A model generated the notes under the pieces. It did not search any database. It saw only the letters and a program-made list of their open reading frames with translations, and was not told the DNA's origin. Made by a program: the position numbers and the translations under genes. Shown one piece after another: positions 12,588-13,128 of a stretch of DNA of 13,128 bases (position 1 is the stretch's first letter; the number at the start of each line of letters is the position of its first letter). Origin of the DNA: Bacteroidaceae bacterium (GTDB lineage Bacteria > Bacteroidota > Bacteroidia > Bacteroidales > Bacteroidaceae). Location of the stretch: positions 1-13,128 of the forward strand of contig JAGBYN010000007.1 in NCBI GenBank assembly GCA_017628775.1, in the 5' to 3' direction.

Positions 12588-13128
12588 ATGAACAAAATAG
12601 AAACCTTTAGAAAAGCGCTCAATGAACGTAGGTTGCTTTTGGATGGCGCAATGGGCACACTCTTGCAACAACTGGGCTATGTGGAAAAAACGCCAGAGGT
12701 GCTCAATGAAAGCCATCCTGAGGTGATTGCAAGTGTGCACCAACGTTATTTAAACGCTGGAGCCGATATCATAACCACCAATACATTCTCGGCCAATAGA
12801 ATAGCGCTGAAAGATTTAAATTTAGCACACAAAGCCCACGCTTTTGCCAAAGAAGGTGCGATGATTGCCAGAAAAGTGGCTGATGACCACGCTTGCAGAA
12901 ACAATAAAGCATGCTTTGTGGCGGGAAGTATGGGACCAACCGGATGTAGCTTAACCCTGCAATTAGACCAAACCGTGAGCTTTGACGACATGGCGAGCGC
13001 TTATCAAGAGCAAGCCGAGGGGTTAATAGCGGGGAGCGTGGATATCTTGCTTCTTGAAACCAGTTTTGACACGCTCAACGTTAAGGCGGCTTTGCAAGGC
13101 ATGCGCCGAGCGATGAATCAGAGTGGGG
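12588..13128 (+). CDS. metH: Methionine synthase (B12-dependent), N-terminal part, cut by window end
   Basis: The frame from the ATG at 12588 is open to the last base, so only the first 180 codons are visible. They form the beginning of a homocysteine S-methyltransferase barrel: LLLDGAMGTLLQQLGY (16-31), NESHPEVIASVHQRYLNAGA, the TNTFSAN strand, AGSMGPTGCSL and LLLETSFDTLNVKAAL. These are the standard blocks at the N-terminus of MetH, which transfers a methyl group from methyltetrahydrofolate through cobalamin to homocysteine. The folate, cobalamin and activation domains would lie beyond the window, so a stand-alone methyltransferase (BhmT/MmuM-like) cannot be excluded. The 68 bp before it are too short to hold a cobalamin riboswitch, and no promoter element was recognised there. 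Confidence 0.88.
   Translation, partial: MNKIETFRKALNERRLLLDGAMGTLLQQLGYVEKTPEVLNESHPEVIASVHQRYLNAGADIITTNTFSANRIALKDLNLAHKAHAFAKEGAMIARKVADDHACRNNKACFVAGSMGPTGCSLTLQLDQTVSFDDMASAYQEQAEGLIAGSVDILLLETSFDTLNVKAALQGMRRAMNQSG

Overview
The window looks like a chromosomal segment of a member of the Bacteroidales (Bacteroidota), perhaps Prevotella-like. The evidence is the protein families (DUF3987/DUF4248 pair, HU-CCDC81/SPOR protein, DUF4348 lipoprotein, cysteine-rich PheS), the repeated promoter element TAnnTTTG (with an ideal TTTG-N20-TAnnTTTG before a tRNA), and the lack of Shine-Dalgarno sequences. No rRNA or species marker is present, so the genus is a guess.

Layout. (1) Positions 1 to about 3070 form an accessory region: the 3' part of a DUF3987 primase/helicase-like gene, short tandem repeats, a DUF4248 gene, a remnant of a Fic gene missed by ORF calling, and an intact RhuM-Fic/Doc gene closed by a strong terminator. 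(2) Positions 3069-3416 hold no ORF but have the marks of an independently transcribed structured RNA on the minus strand: a TAnnTTTG promoter, two stem-closed domains, a set of mutually exclusive pairings and a hairpin with a T-run. This is the best candidate here for something undescribed. (3) Positions 3530-7830 are a minus-strand block: DUF4348 lipoprotein and murB as a likely operon, then an RlmD/RumA-type rRNA methyltransferase with its own terminator, then an unrecognised helical protein. (4) From 7906 the plus strand takes over with pheS, an HU-CCDC81/SPOR membrane protein, a zinc-ribbon FHA protein, tRNA-Thr(CGT), recF, a DUF721/DciA-like gene, and the 5' part of metH, which runs off the window.

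How the genes fit together. The right-hand part is core housekeeping (translation, cell wall, DNA repair and replication, methionine synthesis). The SPOR protein and the FHA protein are 12 bp apart and probably co-transcribed, and recF and the DciA-like gene are 5 bp apart. DUF4348-murB and pheS diverge from a shared 182 bp intergenic region with one promoter-like element for each direction. The left-hand part resembles the DUF3987/DUF4248 loci common in Bacteroides and Prevotella, with toxin-like Fic genes as cargo. No CRISPR array, insertion sequence, integrase or phage structural gene was seen.
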